DNA of 64,000 bases from Pilatotrama ljubarskyi. Lineage: Eukaryota; Basidiomycota; Agaricomycetes; Polyporales; Polyporaceae. The notes under the pieces are model-generated. The model was not told the DNA's origin. It saw only the letters and a program-made list of their open reading frames with translations, and did no database searches. The DNA lies in contig MU277692.1 in NCBI GenBank assembly GCA_022385805.1, forward strand, positions 62,001-126,000. Direction: 5' to 3'. Every line of letters starts with the position of its first letter. Position 1 is the first letter of the stretch. Of this stretch, positions 23,103 through 34,928 are shown in pieces. The position numbers and the translations under genes are program-made.

Positions 23103-24283
23103 CGTCGATCGGGGGGCGACGAGTACTCCTACCAGCTATTATATAGCGCGACGAGGCCGGTGGGCCGCTCGGCGAGAGAAGCAACGTCTCTAAAAGACGC
23201 ATGACCTCTGGATGCCCCATGATCCTGCTTAGAGGGCCGAACGGACGGCAAATGTGACGTACTTTGGCATGGTTCGTGGCCCGGCGTGGACGGTCTCTAC
23301 TGATTGGAACATGATGATGCATCTCTGCGCAGGGCTCGAGGAAGCGCGGTTAAGACGCCCGGTAAGTACATTGTGGAGTATCAACGATGTCCTAATGTAT
23401 GATGGACTCCGACTCTGCTGTGTAGCCGAACCGTTTGCATAACGCTTCCACCACAAGCCTGGAAGACATAACCTCTCGCCTGCAGACGAGCACCTGTGCA
23501 AGGGATCGCTGTTCATGGTCGTCTGCTCTACGCTCGAACACGGTGCCAAAATGCGTTCGATATAAACACAGATGTGCTCACCTCAACGGCTTCTTGGATC
23601 TACGGCTGCCGTCACGGATATCATCTGACCTGGGCTGCCATTACGGCGTGGGGCGGCGGGCCATGGCGATCGCGCTGCGAACGCAAGCACCCGTTGCTCA
23701 TATCTGTCGAATACGTGATCAGTCTAAGGCATATATAGAGACGGAGCTTGTTGGCATATGTTCTGTGGAGGGAAGTGAAGTAGCGGTAAGAGATGAAGGA
23801 AGTTTTCAAGTGGTTGTATATCGTATTGCACCATTGTAATCGCTGCACCGTGGGAACACGGTGAGACTTCGACTCGGTGAAGTCGTTCCGTACTGTAAGC
23901 AAACTGGCCGCTAAGTAATCTATGTACTTTTAGTACTGGTCCACCCACTGACCGGTACGCACCCTCAGCATATATAGGAGGGCACCTGAACTGCAAGTAA
24001 GCTGGCGTAGAGCCGGATTATAAGTTGACACACTTCCGAGGGACGTTTCAATGACCATGCATAGCGTGTCCATAGACAGCCTCGCGGACGCTGCACGAAT
24101 CATCTTGAACTTCGCATCGGCCACGCGGTTTCGCACAACATCAAGATAAAAACTCGTCTAGGGATGGGAAGGCCTGCACTCTACCGACATCTGACTCGAT
24201 ATCACTGGCTATACAGCTCGCCTCCATCGTTCGGTCTTCTTTGAGCCTCGTTGTCTCTAGCTGCGCTGCTCACTCTTAGAATA
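23103..24283. other. Intergenic region, no supported gene
   Basis: There are 1.2 kb upstream of the beta-mannosidase gene. Open frames on both strands are short, and none joins through convincing splice sites or shows a known motif. Confidence 0.45.
23137..23146 (-). promoter_or_regulatory. TATA-like element upstream of beta-mannosidase
   Basis: On the minus strand CTATATAATA lies only about 35 nt upstream of the ATG at 23102. This implies either a very short leader or a chance match. Confidence 0.3.
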
Positions 24284-24953
24284 CTGCATCCTGCTTTGCA
24301 GTGTTTCGACACACTCTCAGAGATACTCCGACAGCTTGCTTCTAGCCCTGCGCCATCTGGCAGCGGATGAGTTCAGGCCGATTCCCTGGCAAAATCTGCA
24401 CGCGTGTGCAAGGCCTTCCGAGACCCAGCACTCGGAGTACTCTGGGAACGCCTTCCATCCATATCTCCGCTGCTCGCTCTGCTTACGCCCAGCTTTGCGA
24501 TCGCCAACGAGGAGCATATTGTAAGCGATGAAGACGGAGAAGCTGAGTACGAAGTATCGGTAAGCTGAGATATCTCATCGTGTCTTCAGGACCTTCTTCT
24601 CACGGCATTATGTTCAGTTTCTCCATAGTGTTCCAACGACGACCCATTGGGCGCGTTTCTGCGAGTACGGCGCTCTCGTAGTACGCGTCCTCCATTACCG
24701 CGCGGAACGAAGTATTGGGCTCACCGACGAGGAGCTGGAGTGAGATGACAACAACTTTTTTGGCCACATCATCAGAGGCACCATCCCCACCTACATCCTG
24801 CCAAACACCCGGACATACCTCAGGCAGCTGTCCGGAGACCGAGCCCTACTTCCTGGGCTACGAGAGCTGGAGCGGACGACCCACGGTCCCGAACAGACTG
24901 AGGTGTTGATGTTTGTCGGCCCATCTCTTAGGCACCTTCACCTCCGCCGGTAG
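24284..24953 (+). pseudogene. F-box protein relic
   Basis: Several pieces of an agaricomycete-type F-box protein are recognisable in order on the plus strand but in broken frames. The first is HPALQCFDTLSEILRQLASS, starting at a CTG at 24284 where an ATG would be expected. Next is ARVCKAFRDPALGVLWERLP, which is F-box-like, followed by an acidic stretch (EEHIVSDEDGEAEYEV). Then come HWARFCEYGALVVRVL and a leucine-rich end (VGPSLRHLHLRR, stop at 24951-24953). In-frame stops and frame changes interrupt it, and the initiator codon is missing. F-box proteins are ubiquitin-ligase adaptors and are heavily expanded in mushrooms, so dead copies are expected. An unusual intron structure could in principle rescue part of it. 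Confidence 0.6.
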
Positions 24954-25171
24954 CCTATGTATTGCTTCCGCACGGGGCACTGTTATGGCCAGTGCACGGC
25001 ACGTTAGCCTTGCACGCCTTGGCCCGGAGGATGGTCATGGTTGTCCTGAATCTCGCCGCAAAACGCAATCGCGTAAGCGGTCATAATACATTCATTATTC
25101 GGACTGCATAGTACACGATCGTCGCCGGAGGATCTTCCGTCTAGGTAGAGCAAGGATACTCTTGAGTACAC

Positions 25172-25673
25172 TCATGCTGCGATGGTCTGGATGAGGTTCT
25201 GTAGGGTGCAGGTCAGCTCCGTAAGCGAGAGGCACAGAAACAGGGCGCACATACCTGGAGGGCAGGAGGGTTGGCGCCGACAGTCTCGCCGATCTTGCTG
25301 CCGTTCTTGAACGCCATGAATGTAGGCATCTACGGAGTAACCGGATCAGCATCTCCAGGCGATCTGTCCCACTATCAGGACACGGGTACTTACCGCACGG
25401 ACGCCGACCTCCTGGGCGATGTCCTGCGCCTCGTCGACATCGACCTTGTAGAACTCGACGCCGCTAAACTGCTCAGAGAGCTTCTCAAAGATGGGCGAGA
25501 TGATCTTGCAAGGGCCACACCACGTTGCCCAGAAGTCGATTACGACGGGCTTGTCCTTGCTGATCTGCATGTGGCGGGGGTGAGTGAGCAACGTTCGGGA
25601 AGTACAAGACGTCTGCACTCTGGATACGCACGACTTCCTTGAACTCTTGGAGCTGCTTGAGTGCCTGGACCAT
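25172..25673 (-). CDS. Thioredoxin, 104 aa
   Basis: Four exons on the minus strand: 25673-25632, 25564-25394, 25329-25255 and 25198-25172, with introns of 56-67 nt. The protein starts [14 protein letters not shown] and carries the active site [11 protein letters not shown] (Cys about 30 and 33). It also has the conserved [20 protein letters not shown] segment with the cis-proline, and ends LIQTIAA. Length and motifs are those of a cytosolic thioredoxin. It reduces disulfides in ribonucleotide reductase, peroxiredoxins and methionine sulfoxide reductase, using electrons from thioredoxin reductase. No targeting peptide is seen. A weak TATA-like sequence (GATATAA) lies near 25761-25767. Confidence 0.96.
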
Positions 25674-26539
25674 GGCGGATATAAGCGTGTGGTGGAGGTG
25701 ATACGCGGGATGCTTCGAACTCTGGATGAACTTGGAGAGATGGATGCGGGCAGTGCGCTCTTATATCGCCCCCGCTCCAGCAATCGCGTAGATCTGTGTC
25801 ATGGACCACGTGACGCGGCCTGACAAAGATCGCAGAAGCGCCCGAGTAATCGTCGCGGCTGAGTTGGTCAACGACCCAAACTCTCTGAACAGACTCACGC
25901 CAGGATTTCCATTCCTCCGCGAGGCTGTGGGAGCGTTCTCAGCCGTCCATAGCCGCACCAGGGCGTGGTGGCAGCTTCCCAGGCAGCCTGGTGGCCAGCG
26001 GTGACAACTCTCCGTCCTCCGACAGGTCCTAGGCCGTTCTGCGAAGCTACCACGGCTCCAAGCCAACTGTACATGTTGCTGCGGGGCTACACGTTGTGGA
26101 CGAGGTCTGGATTGATGTGCAGTCGCACCGGGTTGCGTGACCATTCATTGACCGCAATGGAAAGCTACCAAGTTAAGCAGGTGCTTCAAGGGAGTCTTGC
26201 TCATCCTACGATCAAATCGCGAGATCGGGGGCGCCCGCCATTCTCTGGTACACTACGAGTCCAAGTACTATTATGTAGCGCTGCTGCACATAGGGGCTCT
26301 CTGACAACATGGTAGGAGCAGTCTATGGAGTACTCAGCTCGGCCTGTATCCGCAGGACTAAGTGCAATCTCATGCACCTATAGAGTTACTAACCAAAGGT
26401 ACTAATCAGGGGGGGAGGCCTCCGAGTAAAGAACGTATCAAGATGCTCACCTCAGTTTGTTTTCGCGGCATTGGGTGAGCGAACGCGATCCGCGCGTGTA
26501 TGAGTACATTACGAGACAACGCTAGCGAAGAGAGTGTGC
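25674..26539. other. Intergenic region with no supported gene
   Basis: This lies between thioredoxin and a copia relic. No coding exon, RNA gene or clear repeat was recognised. Confidence 0.4.
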
Positions 26540-26830
26540 GCGCGTGCCCAGTAAGCAGCGGAAGATAATAAATGAGCTTGACTGCATCCCAGTGAGCTTG
26601 CCCGGGTTTGTATGTGAATTGCGCAGGTGTTGAGACTGCGAACGAACACCATGTCTGGACACGTCCCGAGCACGGTGTACATGAGGGCACCGATAGCACC
26701 CTCTACGGGACATGGTGCAAGCACGCAACTTCGGCAGCGCTCTCATTACATTTGATCCTCGGGAGGAGCTTGCGAGCATCCATAGGCGTCGGTACCGGCT
26801 TCAAGTCAACGAAATCGAGACTAGGGAGGA
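26540..26830 (-). pseudogene. Ty1/copia retrotransposon relic (reverse transcriptase/RNase H junction)
   Basis: On the minus strand, in order but across frameshifts and stops, three pieces of a copia polyprotein can be read. These are LDFVDLKPVPTPMDARKLLP (the 'KPVSTPMDP' motif), GALMYTVLGTCPDMVF (cf. GSLMYLALGTRPDI) and PAQFTYKPGQAHWDAVK (cf. FTQNPGRAHWEAVKR). This trio is specific to the end of the reverse transcriptase and the start of RNase H in Ty1/copia elements. No LTRs, integrase or gag could be recognised nearby, so only a fragment remains. It cannot be active. Confidence 0.7.
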
Positions 26831-27009
26831 GTGCGTCGATGTTAATCTCCCAGACGCAGACCTATCACGCTCTGCTGGAGTGGAGAGGATTCGGGACATT
26901 ATTGCGTGTATTATCACTGCAAGTTTACGAAACTAAACTTCAAACATGTACTCGGAGCATATGGTGATCTCGTATCTTTCGGTCAGAGGATGCCTTCTGG
27001 GATGGAGTC

Positions 27010-28146
27010 CTACTCCCGCTGATACGGCGTAGTGCGAACCGCGAAACCGCTGTCCCCGTTGTTCACGATGTGAATCCTCGTCTTGGGGCCAAGGTGGGCG
27101 ACATTCGCCTCCCAGATGAGCCTCGCTTCCTGTATGTCAGCCTTGATGATCTCCGACTCTTGGTAGTCCTGAGCGATGTAGACGCGAAGGATGGGTGTGA
27201 AATCCGTCTCGATGCTCGTCCCTTGCCTGCGTTGATGTCAGTGCAAGCAAGGAATTCGCGCGGCGGGCCACTTACGCAATACTCGGCCAAGCCAGGATGG
27301 GGCTTATAATCTGGCGACTAGTACCCATGCCGTAGACGAGGCCTGTGGGGACTGTATCAGCCTCTCCTCGCTCTGGACAGCAGTGCCAGTATGGGGCAGC
27401 TCACCCAAAGCGATGGGGGCTACGCTGCCAGTGTCGTTCTTGGCTTGGACACTCTTGCTTTCTGCAAAGGGGACAGGAGGCTTGCCGACAGAATTGATGA
27501 TCGTGATTATGCTGAATCTCGGGACCAATACATACCGTGAAGGAATAGACAGGCGGCTCGGTGGGGATGGTGACCTCCAGAGTGGTGGTCTCTCCGTTCT
27601 GGGGGAGCAATAATATGAAGGGAGGACGCTATAGCTATTCCTAAAGGCTTGCTCACGTTGATAGCTGTATAGCAGCCGGCAGATAAAATCCGAGTGTTCT
27701 GGCCTCCTCCAATTTGGGGCATGCAGAAGCCGAGCCTGCATAGAGGTGAGTTGACTTAGATCTTCCCCAGGGAATGTACGGCGGAGACGAACTGGCTCGC
27801 GACGGTGACATCCAGGACAGATTCTCCTGCAATGCCAACATCAGCTCATCTGGTAAGGGACGAAGGGTTTTCATATACTGACCTGTAGCGGAGAGGGTGA
27901 CGACCCTGTGGAATGCCGAACGTATCAGCCGTAGTCCCTCAAACGACATCAGAGCATACTCACTTCCAAGCCACAGGGAATTGATTCACAAGCATATCCG
28001 GGGAGGGAGGCATGAAGCAAAGCAGCAGGGTGACATTCTTGCCGAGGTCGCGGCTGCGAAGAGACACCGGTGAGTGGATGATAGGCGGCGGTAACTACGG
28101 ACTTGGCCAACCTCCAGAAGGTCAAATCCTTGGTAGCAGAAGACAT
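27010..28146 (-). CDS. Nine-exon gene of unknown function (227 aa)
   Basis: Nine exons on the minus strand: 28146-28112, 28053-27964, 27905-27883, 27825-27792, 27735-27657, 27598-27536, 27480-27405, 27342-27276 and 27226-27010. Introns are all 49-62 nt. The sum is exactly 228 codons, and every junction is in phase with a GT-AG pair, which strongly supports the model. The protein has no signal peptide or TM. Notable segments are DLGKNVTLLLCFMPPSPDML, LGFCMPQIGGGQNTRILSAG, ESKSVQAKNDTGSVAPIALG, and a C-terminal block with YIAQDYQESEIIKADIQEAR and KTRIHIVNNGDSGFAVR. The alternation of hydrophobic residues suggests a beta-rich fold. I have an impression that relatives exist in other mushrooms but could not verify it. 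The function is unknown. Confidence 0.75.
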
Positions 28147-29813
28147 TGTAGCAGAGACGAGCGTGTCCACGGTAAACGGGGTGTCGAGTGGCTTATGAGT
28201 TTGCACGAGCTCGGTGAAGGGCGAAGTGCTGAGGGGAACAGTCCTTCCTGCCGGGTATATATAGCTGTCGACACTCGCCTCCGAGTCGCCTTGAGGTAAG
28301 ACGTATGAGCAGTCACCAGCACTGTCACGAATACGGCATTCGTACCTTGCCGGTACAAGCCCAGCTCTGGGAGGGTTTCACCATCGAGTCGAGGGTGCTC
28401 GGTGAAGTACTGCGCCGGACTTCACGACAGATTGGATTCGTCTACGAGAGAGGTGGTCAGGACACAACACGTCAAATGTTCCTGTGGTACTGACTGTTGT
28501 GTACTACAAGTGCCTGTTCTCAAGCGTGGTGGACTGCCAGTGCGCACCGGGGATACACCATTCCCAAGCCAAGTTTCGGAGCGACCATGCTCCGTCGCCA
28601 GCGGTGTTCTTCAAAAGTACGTATACTGTGTACAACGGGGACACCTGATGTCGGCACCACTCGCTTTCCTACGTTCCCTGTACCTGAAGGCAGTCTTGAT
28701 TGAAGGATGATGGCAGGCAATTGGTCATTGCTAAGTGTAAAGGCACCCGCCGCCGATGAAGGCGCCAAGATACAGGCGCTTATGGTAGAAGGAACGAGCG
28801 CGGCGACTCCGAGTCGGGAAGCCCGCAACCTGCAGCTTGCCCGGCTGCGAGCTCTGTACCATCATCATGGTCATGTACAAAGTGGCGTGTCCCGCGCGAG
28901 TTATCGGTCACCTCAAGCTGCCGGTTCGACTGGTTCCTACCGCCAAAATACTGGCTGGTTCAAGTTCTCGTTGAATAGTGGTCGCGCTGGCAGAACAACA
29001 TTGCCCCGGGACTCCTCTGTTCGACGTTAGATGCTCTCACAATAGCCGCGCTCACCCTCCGGAGGTCTTCCCTTCCGACGTTCCTGGACCCACGCTAGAC
29101 TGCTGGAAGTGCGAGAGCTTGTCACTGTTGCTCACAAGTCGGTTCGGTTTTTTGAACCAGTGAAGCAAACAGCCAAACCTGGGTTCAAATGATCAATATC
29201 CGAGTCTTCGGCAGTCAATGGTATGTAGAAACCCTCACCGGCACCCCTCATTCCCGCGTTATCGTCCTGACGGTGATAGACTGCTTCTCGCCAGACGTCG
29301 AAACGCATACACGCATGCGGTGATGGATCTCATCTGAACGTCAAGCGTATCCACTATGGGGCATCGAGGTAGCTCCTGCGTCACTTCTCGTACTCCAACC
29401 TAGCAAACCCACCGTGGACCATGGGTTCTTCCGCACGTAGGATACTGACAGTGTCAACGGGTGCGGTGAATCTCCGTTGCCTGCATAGGAACATGCGAAT
29501 AACCCGGCTCGGCTAGTATAGAGCTGAACGTCAATTTATAGTAGTGTGCTAAGATGTGGTGGGTATACAATAAGGAGTGTGTACGTAAATACTGGGAGTC
29601 GATTCGAGTCCGACCTCGAGGCCCCGATGTCGGGCAGATGATGGGAATAAAAAGCGTAAATGATATGGCAAGAGGACCTAGAAATGAGAGCAGCGGCGAC
29701 AGGCCGAAGGGACAGAGGTACTAGGCAGGGCGAGGGAGGTAGAGCAGCCACGCAGCAAGGGAGATACGCTATGCGAAGAATGAACATGTCCAAACGGAAG
29801 ATCCACACTGACC
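28147..29813. other. Gene-poor intergenic region
   Basis: There are 1.7 kb between the nine-exon gene and the large disordered protein gene. A plus-strand frame of about 107 codons starts at 28707, and a mirrored one lies on the minus strand. Neither shows a motif or splicing support. Given the copia relic nearby, degraded transposon sequence is possible, but no diagnostic motif was found. Confidence 0.4.
28256..28263 (-). promoter_or_regulatory. TATA-like element of the nine-exon gene
   Basis: TATATATA lies about 110 nt upstream of the ATG at 28146 on the minus strand. It is the best TATA match in this intergenic region. Confidence 0.4.
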
Positions 29814-32800
29814 TCACGATGGTCTGCTAGTCCGCGTATTCCAGCTAGACGGCGGCGGCCCGCCCCGGCTCTTCGCATGCGGCGCCGGCAGCGGTGCGTC
29901 TGACGGGTTCGTCCGCGTCCGCGCCCTGCTCTGCCCACCGCGCCCACTCGTCGGGCCCCCGACCTCCGAGCGCGCCCCAGACCCATACCCGTTGCCCATG
30001 AACTGCGCGTTGCGGAACGCCATCGACGCGCGGTCCGCGGGGGAGCCCGAGTACCCAGTCGGCTCGCCGTACACGCTGCGCGAGCCCCATCCGCGCCCCG
30101 CGCTCGCGTTGTTCACCCCGAGCTCGCTCCCACCGATAACGCTCCCCGCGTACATCGACTGCGAGCTGGGGAACATCATCGGGCTTTGCCACGGGCCGCC
30201 GACGCCGAGGCCCATGCCCATGTTCATGCCGAACCCAGGCGCGACCCCGGGGAACATCCCGCCGTTCATCCCGAACCCGCCAAAGGCGCTCGTGGCCGTC
30301 GACCCGCGCTCCCACTCCTCGTTCGCGGCGGCGAGCGCCTGTTGCGCGACGGCCATCTGGAACGCCTGCTTCGCTGCGAGCATCGCTTGCTGGTGCGCGG
30401 CGAGGAAAGCTGGGTCCGCGTTCGGGGGCACCATCTGAAACATGAAGTTGCCCGGGGGGTTGAACATGCCTTGCGGCGTCTGAGGGGTGAACGCCATGGG
30501 CGTAGGCGGCGTGACGCTTATGGGCCCCATGGGGCCCATGCCTGCGCCCATCATGGGATTGAACATGCTCATGCGAGGACCCATGTTCTCCATACCGGCG
30601 CCGTCGTCGTCGTCGTCCGTCGCGATCGGGCCACGGCCATTGACGATCTTCCCGAGCTAAAGGAGACAGCAGTTAGGCTTTAAGGGTTCCATGCGGGAGG
30701 AAGGAGAGTTCGATGCGTACCTCGATGGCCGCCTTAGCCTCGCTGCGCCTGCGCTCGCGCCTCCTGCGTTCCTCCGGATCGGAAGCCTCCGCTTTCTCCG
30801 CATCCCGCTCGCGCGCCCCAGGCCGTCCGCGCTCGGGCTCGTCGAACGTGACGCTCGCACTCTTTCTGTGGCCGCGCCGCTGCGCACTAAGCGCGGACGA
30901 CGCAGTAGTACTGAGGTCGCTTCCGTCCACAGGCGTGATGGGCGTCCGGCCGCTGCTCGAGTCGCCCGTAGAGCTTGCTGGACTGTTGCCGCGCAAGCCG
31001 AGGCCGGACGATGAGCCCGCGAATGGCTTGGGCGGCGTAGGGAAGGATGAGAAGGCTGCAAGGGAGGAGGTGCGGGCCCGCGGAACAAGTCCACCTGCCT
31101 CCGTCACGGGAGACGGTTGCGGTGACTGCTTCATAGCAGACTTGAGCACGGGTGGAGAGCGGGGCGAGAGCGAGAGCGTCGAAGGAGGTCCGGCGGAAGA
31201 AATACTCCGTGTGTCTGGGCTGCTTGCATGAGTGACCAGGCGGGGAGGTGGCAATTCCTCGAGAGACGTTTCGGACTGCAGCATCCCGCGCACGTTGGAT
31301 CTTGATCGTGATCGTGCGTCGGCCGGGCTTGTGCGGGGCGATGGCGATGGCGAATGCGTAGGAGCTTCAGCGGGTGACGAAGACACGATAGTGCTTGCAC
31401 GCTGCCGTGCAGGGCGGGTCGTACTCCCACCTGAACCGCCAGAAGCTACTGAGAGCGATGATGATGAGCCAGCAGCAGCAGCAGCCAAGAGCCCACCACC
31501 CGTGAACCCTTTGTTCCTCGCCAGGTCACCATCTACAATCAGGGTCGACGCTCTCGCACGACTCGTCCTGACCGTCTCCTCTGACGTCCGGGACTGCGCC
31601 CGGGGCGGCTGATCCTGCTGCGACTGACCCTGTGTCGTGCTGGAGAGCATCGAGAACTGCGACGCAGGCCGGGACGTCACGGCAAACGCGGGCGGCGGCG
31701 TCCGCGTGCGAATAGGAGTGGGCACGATGGGTGGCGTCTCCGACGCAGGCTTGCCATCGCCCTGCTTGACGTCCTCGAACGTGGCGTTCGGCGAGGACAT
31801 GGAGCGTCCGTTCGGCTTCCTCGGCGGCGCCGGGGATGGCGACGGCGACGGAGATGGCGAGGCGCCCGCTTTGGGAAGAGGCAGAGTGAATTCGGGGGGC
31901 TGCGTCTGGCTGCGCGCGGGCAGCTTGCGCGTCCTCCCACGCTCCTTCTCTTCCTCCTTCGGTGCATCCTGGTTGTCAGGGTTGTCAACGGTGGGCGAGT
32001 AGGCGCCTTTCGCGAGACGCGCCAGCCGATCGTTGAGACTCGGTTTTGCGGCGTGTCCCGGGGTCGTCGGGGGTGGGGAAGTTGGCTTCTCCTTCTCTGT
32101 CTCCTTCTCGAGCGAATTCATGACGCTCTTCCTATCGTCAACAGGCGAGTCCTTAGGCGAGCTCTTCACAGGCACAGGCGGCTGATCGGTCTGCGGCCGC
32201 AGGGGCGGTGAAGTCGCGATCGTCGAGATGTCAATGAGGGGCTTCGTCGGCACGCGCGACTGCGCTCTAGGCCGCGTGGTGGACAGCGGTGAGGAGGAGG
32301 CTGCACTGCCGGGACGCCTCGGACCAACGAGGGTTGCCAGCGGCGCATCGTCAGAATCTGAAGACGACGACGAACTGCTAGAGGTGGATGATGAGGACGA
32401 GGAGGAGCGGCGATGGATAGCAAGAGGCTTCTGGGGAGTCGGCTTGGCTGTGGAAGTCTGAGGGGAACCTGGTATGATATCAATTGTAGGACAGATAGTG
32501 AGTAATATCTAGCATCGGCATCTGCGTATAGGAACATACCGGTCTGACCTTGCGATGGGGGAGAAGGGCGGCGTTGCGGTTGCTGAGAGACCAACACAGC
32601 AGCACGCTGGGCAGCGGCGTTAGGGTGCAAGGCTGAAGTCGAAGCTGACCCGTGAGGCCGCGAGTACAGCTCGGAGGCCTTCGGTGATGAATCGGCAGGT
32701 GCGACAGAGGAGGTGGATGCTGTCGTCGCCATACGCGGAGCTGGTGTTGGACTAGCACGTACCGTCCTGTGGCCGAGCTCTGAGACGGATTTCTGCGCTG

Positions 32801-33791
32801 GGCTAATGGGGGAATTTGCACTGCGCGGGGTGATGGTACGATTACGATGAGGTTTCAACGTGTCAGAGACCTCTGAATCCTCGTCCTCGGAGTCGTCCGT
32901 GTCGCTAGAGGACGAATCATTTGACTTGTCTCCACCAGAACTCCTCGCGGAAGAACGCATCACGAACGATGATGGCGGCCTTAGGCCGGAGGACGATCCT
33001 GGGGACAATGCGTCATGAGAGGAAGAGGGCACCGGGGAGTTCGCCGCGCTGCGTCGTGCCTGCGCTTCTCGGAAGGCCGCAACCGAGATACGCTGCGAGG
33101 AATCCGACGCGAAGCTGCCCCCACGGGGACGAGGGCGAACGGGAGGTAGAATGGAGGAGGCAGAATCGCTCGGAGAGGTGGGGCGGACGTGACGGAATGA
33201 ACGCAAGTTGAACGACTCCGAGTCCACAGAGATGTCCGGGAGCGGCGCAAGCGGATCCACCTTCGGAGGAGGGTCCGGTTTCGACTTTTTGCGTTCCCTT
33301 TGTGCCCAGCCAAAGAATCCCTTACTGTGCTTCGGAGGGACAGGTGGTGAGGGGGTATCCGAACCGAGGTCAATGGACTCTTTCGAGTCTGCGTGTGAGT
33401 GAGCCGTAGGGTGTGCTGGCAGTGATCTTGTGGAGCGTGCATTCATGGGGTCATCGTAGGCAGCAAAGACTGCACCTCTACGTGGAGGGCTGAGGAGGTC
33501 ATGGTCGGACTCCGACCTGACGCTCGAGAAGTTGGGCGTCGGCGGAGAGAGCAGGTTGGTGTCTGTACGAGAGGCCGGAGGCTTCTTGGAACGTATACCC
33601 AGCCTCAGCTTAGAGGACGAAGCTGCGGTTGGGCCTGCATAGACGGAGCGGGGCGGCGCACTGGCGGCGGAGGGCAAGACATAGTCTGGCTCGCTGGAGT
33701 CGAAGTCAGACGCCGTGCTCGTTGAGGGTTCAGTGCCCGCGTCCTGCGCCTTGTGCTTGTCGCGCTTTGAGAAGAGGCCCAGAAACGGCAT
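29814..33791 (-). CDS. Large intrinsically disordered protein of unknown function (1280 aa)
   Basis: Three exons on the minus strand: 33791-32540, 32468-30721 and 30656-29814, with introns of 71 and 64 nt. The protein begins MPFLGLFSKRDKHKAQD. Most of the length is Ser/Pro/Thr/Ala-rich, with poly-Ser, poly-Ala and acidic (DDSEDEDSEVSD) tracts. Recurrent short motifs look like phosphorylation sites. A short ordered-looking block is GFFGWAQRERKKSKPDPPPK. A likely coiled coil (ERRRRERRRSEAKAAIE) sits just before the last intron. The C-terminal third is Met/Gly/Asn/Gln-rich (MFNPMMGAGMGPMGPI) and ends with an RG-rich segment (GRGGQSRARTRT), as in proteins that enter condensates or bind RNA. No catalytic domain was seen. 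The long open frames and in-phase introns make it a real gene. Confidence 0.7.
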
Positions 33792-34928
33792 GGACACGTC
33801 GAGAAGAGGGGCGAGCTCGACGGCGAGGACGACGAGGAGAGGGATGGAGGCGACAAGCGGGGTGGAGGAGGATGAGCTCGATTTCTGGGCGTTTCGAGCG
33901 GCACTCGCCTGCCATTTCGGTATTTGATCGTGTTTGTCGCCGCGGACCGCTCCGGAGTCCGGCGTCTACGCACGTCCTCCGTCCTCTTCTCTCAGTCGGC
34001 GTGGATGCCTCCTGCTGCTGCCAAGTACGTCTTCTGCGTAGTCTTCCCCTCTTCCTCCCTGCCTCGACCACACGCACGCTCGACTGCTCGGGAAATGCTA
34101 CAGCTCGTCGCAGGCAACGCGCAGCTCCGGATTGCAGCTCTTTTTCCTCGAATTTCATCACCTTGCTCCAGATCAGGCTCCAACCATCAAGACACGCGTC
34201 GCTGGAGGCGCGCTTTCCCCATGCCCTCCAGCCTTCGATTTCTCCCGCAGAACCGACCACTTGCTCACCGCCGGGTTTTATGGTGCGATTCCACGAGTTC
34301 TACCGGCCCTCTTCCCACATGACGCACGTTCTGCGTCGCACTGCTCAATTAGAGCTGTACCACGCCTCGCGAGTATTTCCCCGCTCAAAGCATCTCCCAC
34401 AAGGCTTGTCACGGCATCCTCCTCCTCCTTACCTGCTTTCCAGTCGGTCCCCCTGCGCGCAAGAACCTCAGCCTTCCCACTCAATGGGAATCGCCGCCTA
34501 CGAGAACGCTGCTGCACTATGTGGACCGATGGTCGTGTCCCTGGTCTATTTCCAGCTGTCCCCTCCTGTGTGCATATTTGACACCTGGTGCTACTGGTTC
34601 TGCCGTTATCGTCGTCTGGAGCCTTTTGTCGGCATATCCACCATCGAGGTGTGAATCGGCTTCCTCTCACAGGCGGCACAACTTGTCTGTCTCCTCGGTG
34701 CATGACGAGCCTGACAAGGAACGCAGGAAAGAGTATACTGCGGTATGTACAGTTTACAATTATTTACTTGATCTACGACCAACCGTAGCCGCAACACGAC
34801 CACTGTTACCTCAAAGCGTTGTGTACGGAGATACGCTACACCGTCAGGATGACAACAAGCGTAGCCTTGATCGTGAACGTGAGCGCGAGACCGTCCTCAC
34901 CACAGAGAGCCTACGTGCCCTCGGCGCG
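33792..34928. other. Intergenic region upstream of the disordered-protein gene
   Basis: There are 1.1 kb between two minus-strand genes. A pyrimidine-rich stretch near 33940-34460 fits a promoter and leader. A long plus-strand frame passes through it but looks spurious (see rejected items). Confidence 0.4.

Noticed and set aside
28915..28940. GGTTCGACT sequence resembling a tRNA T-loop
   Set aside because: No paired T-stem, anticodon arm or acceptor stem could be formed around it.
30186..30683. 165-codon plus-strand open frame rich in His/Ala/Arg
   Set aside because: It is antisense to the Met/Gly/Asn-rich exon of the disordered protein and is explained by its codon bias.
33629..34654. 341-codon plus-strand open frame, upstream of and overlapping the disordered-protein gene
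   Set aside because: It starts inside the antisense of a real coding exon, is Arg/Pro/Ser-rich as expected from GC-rich antisense, and shows no domain or splice structure.
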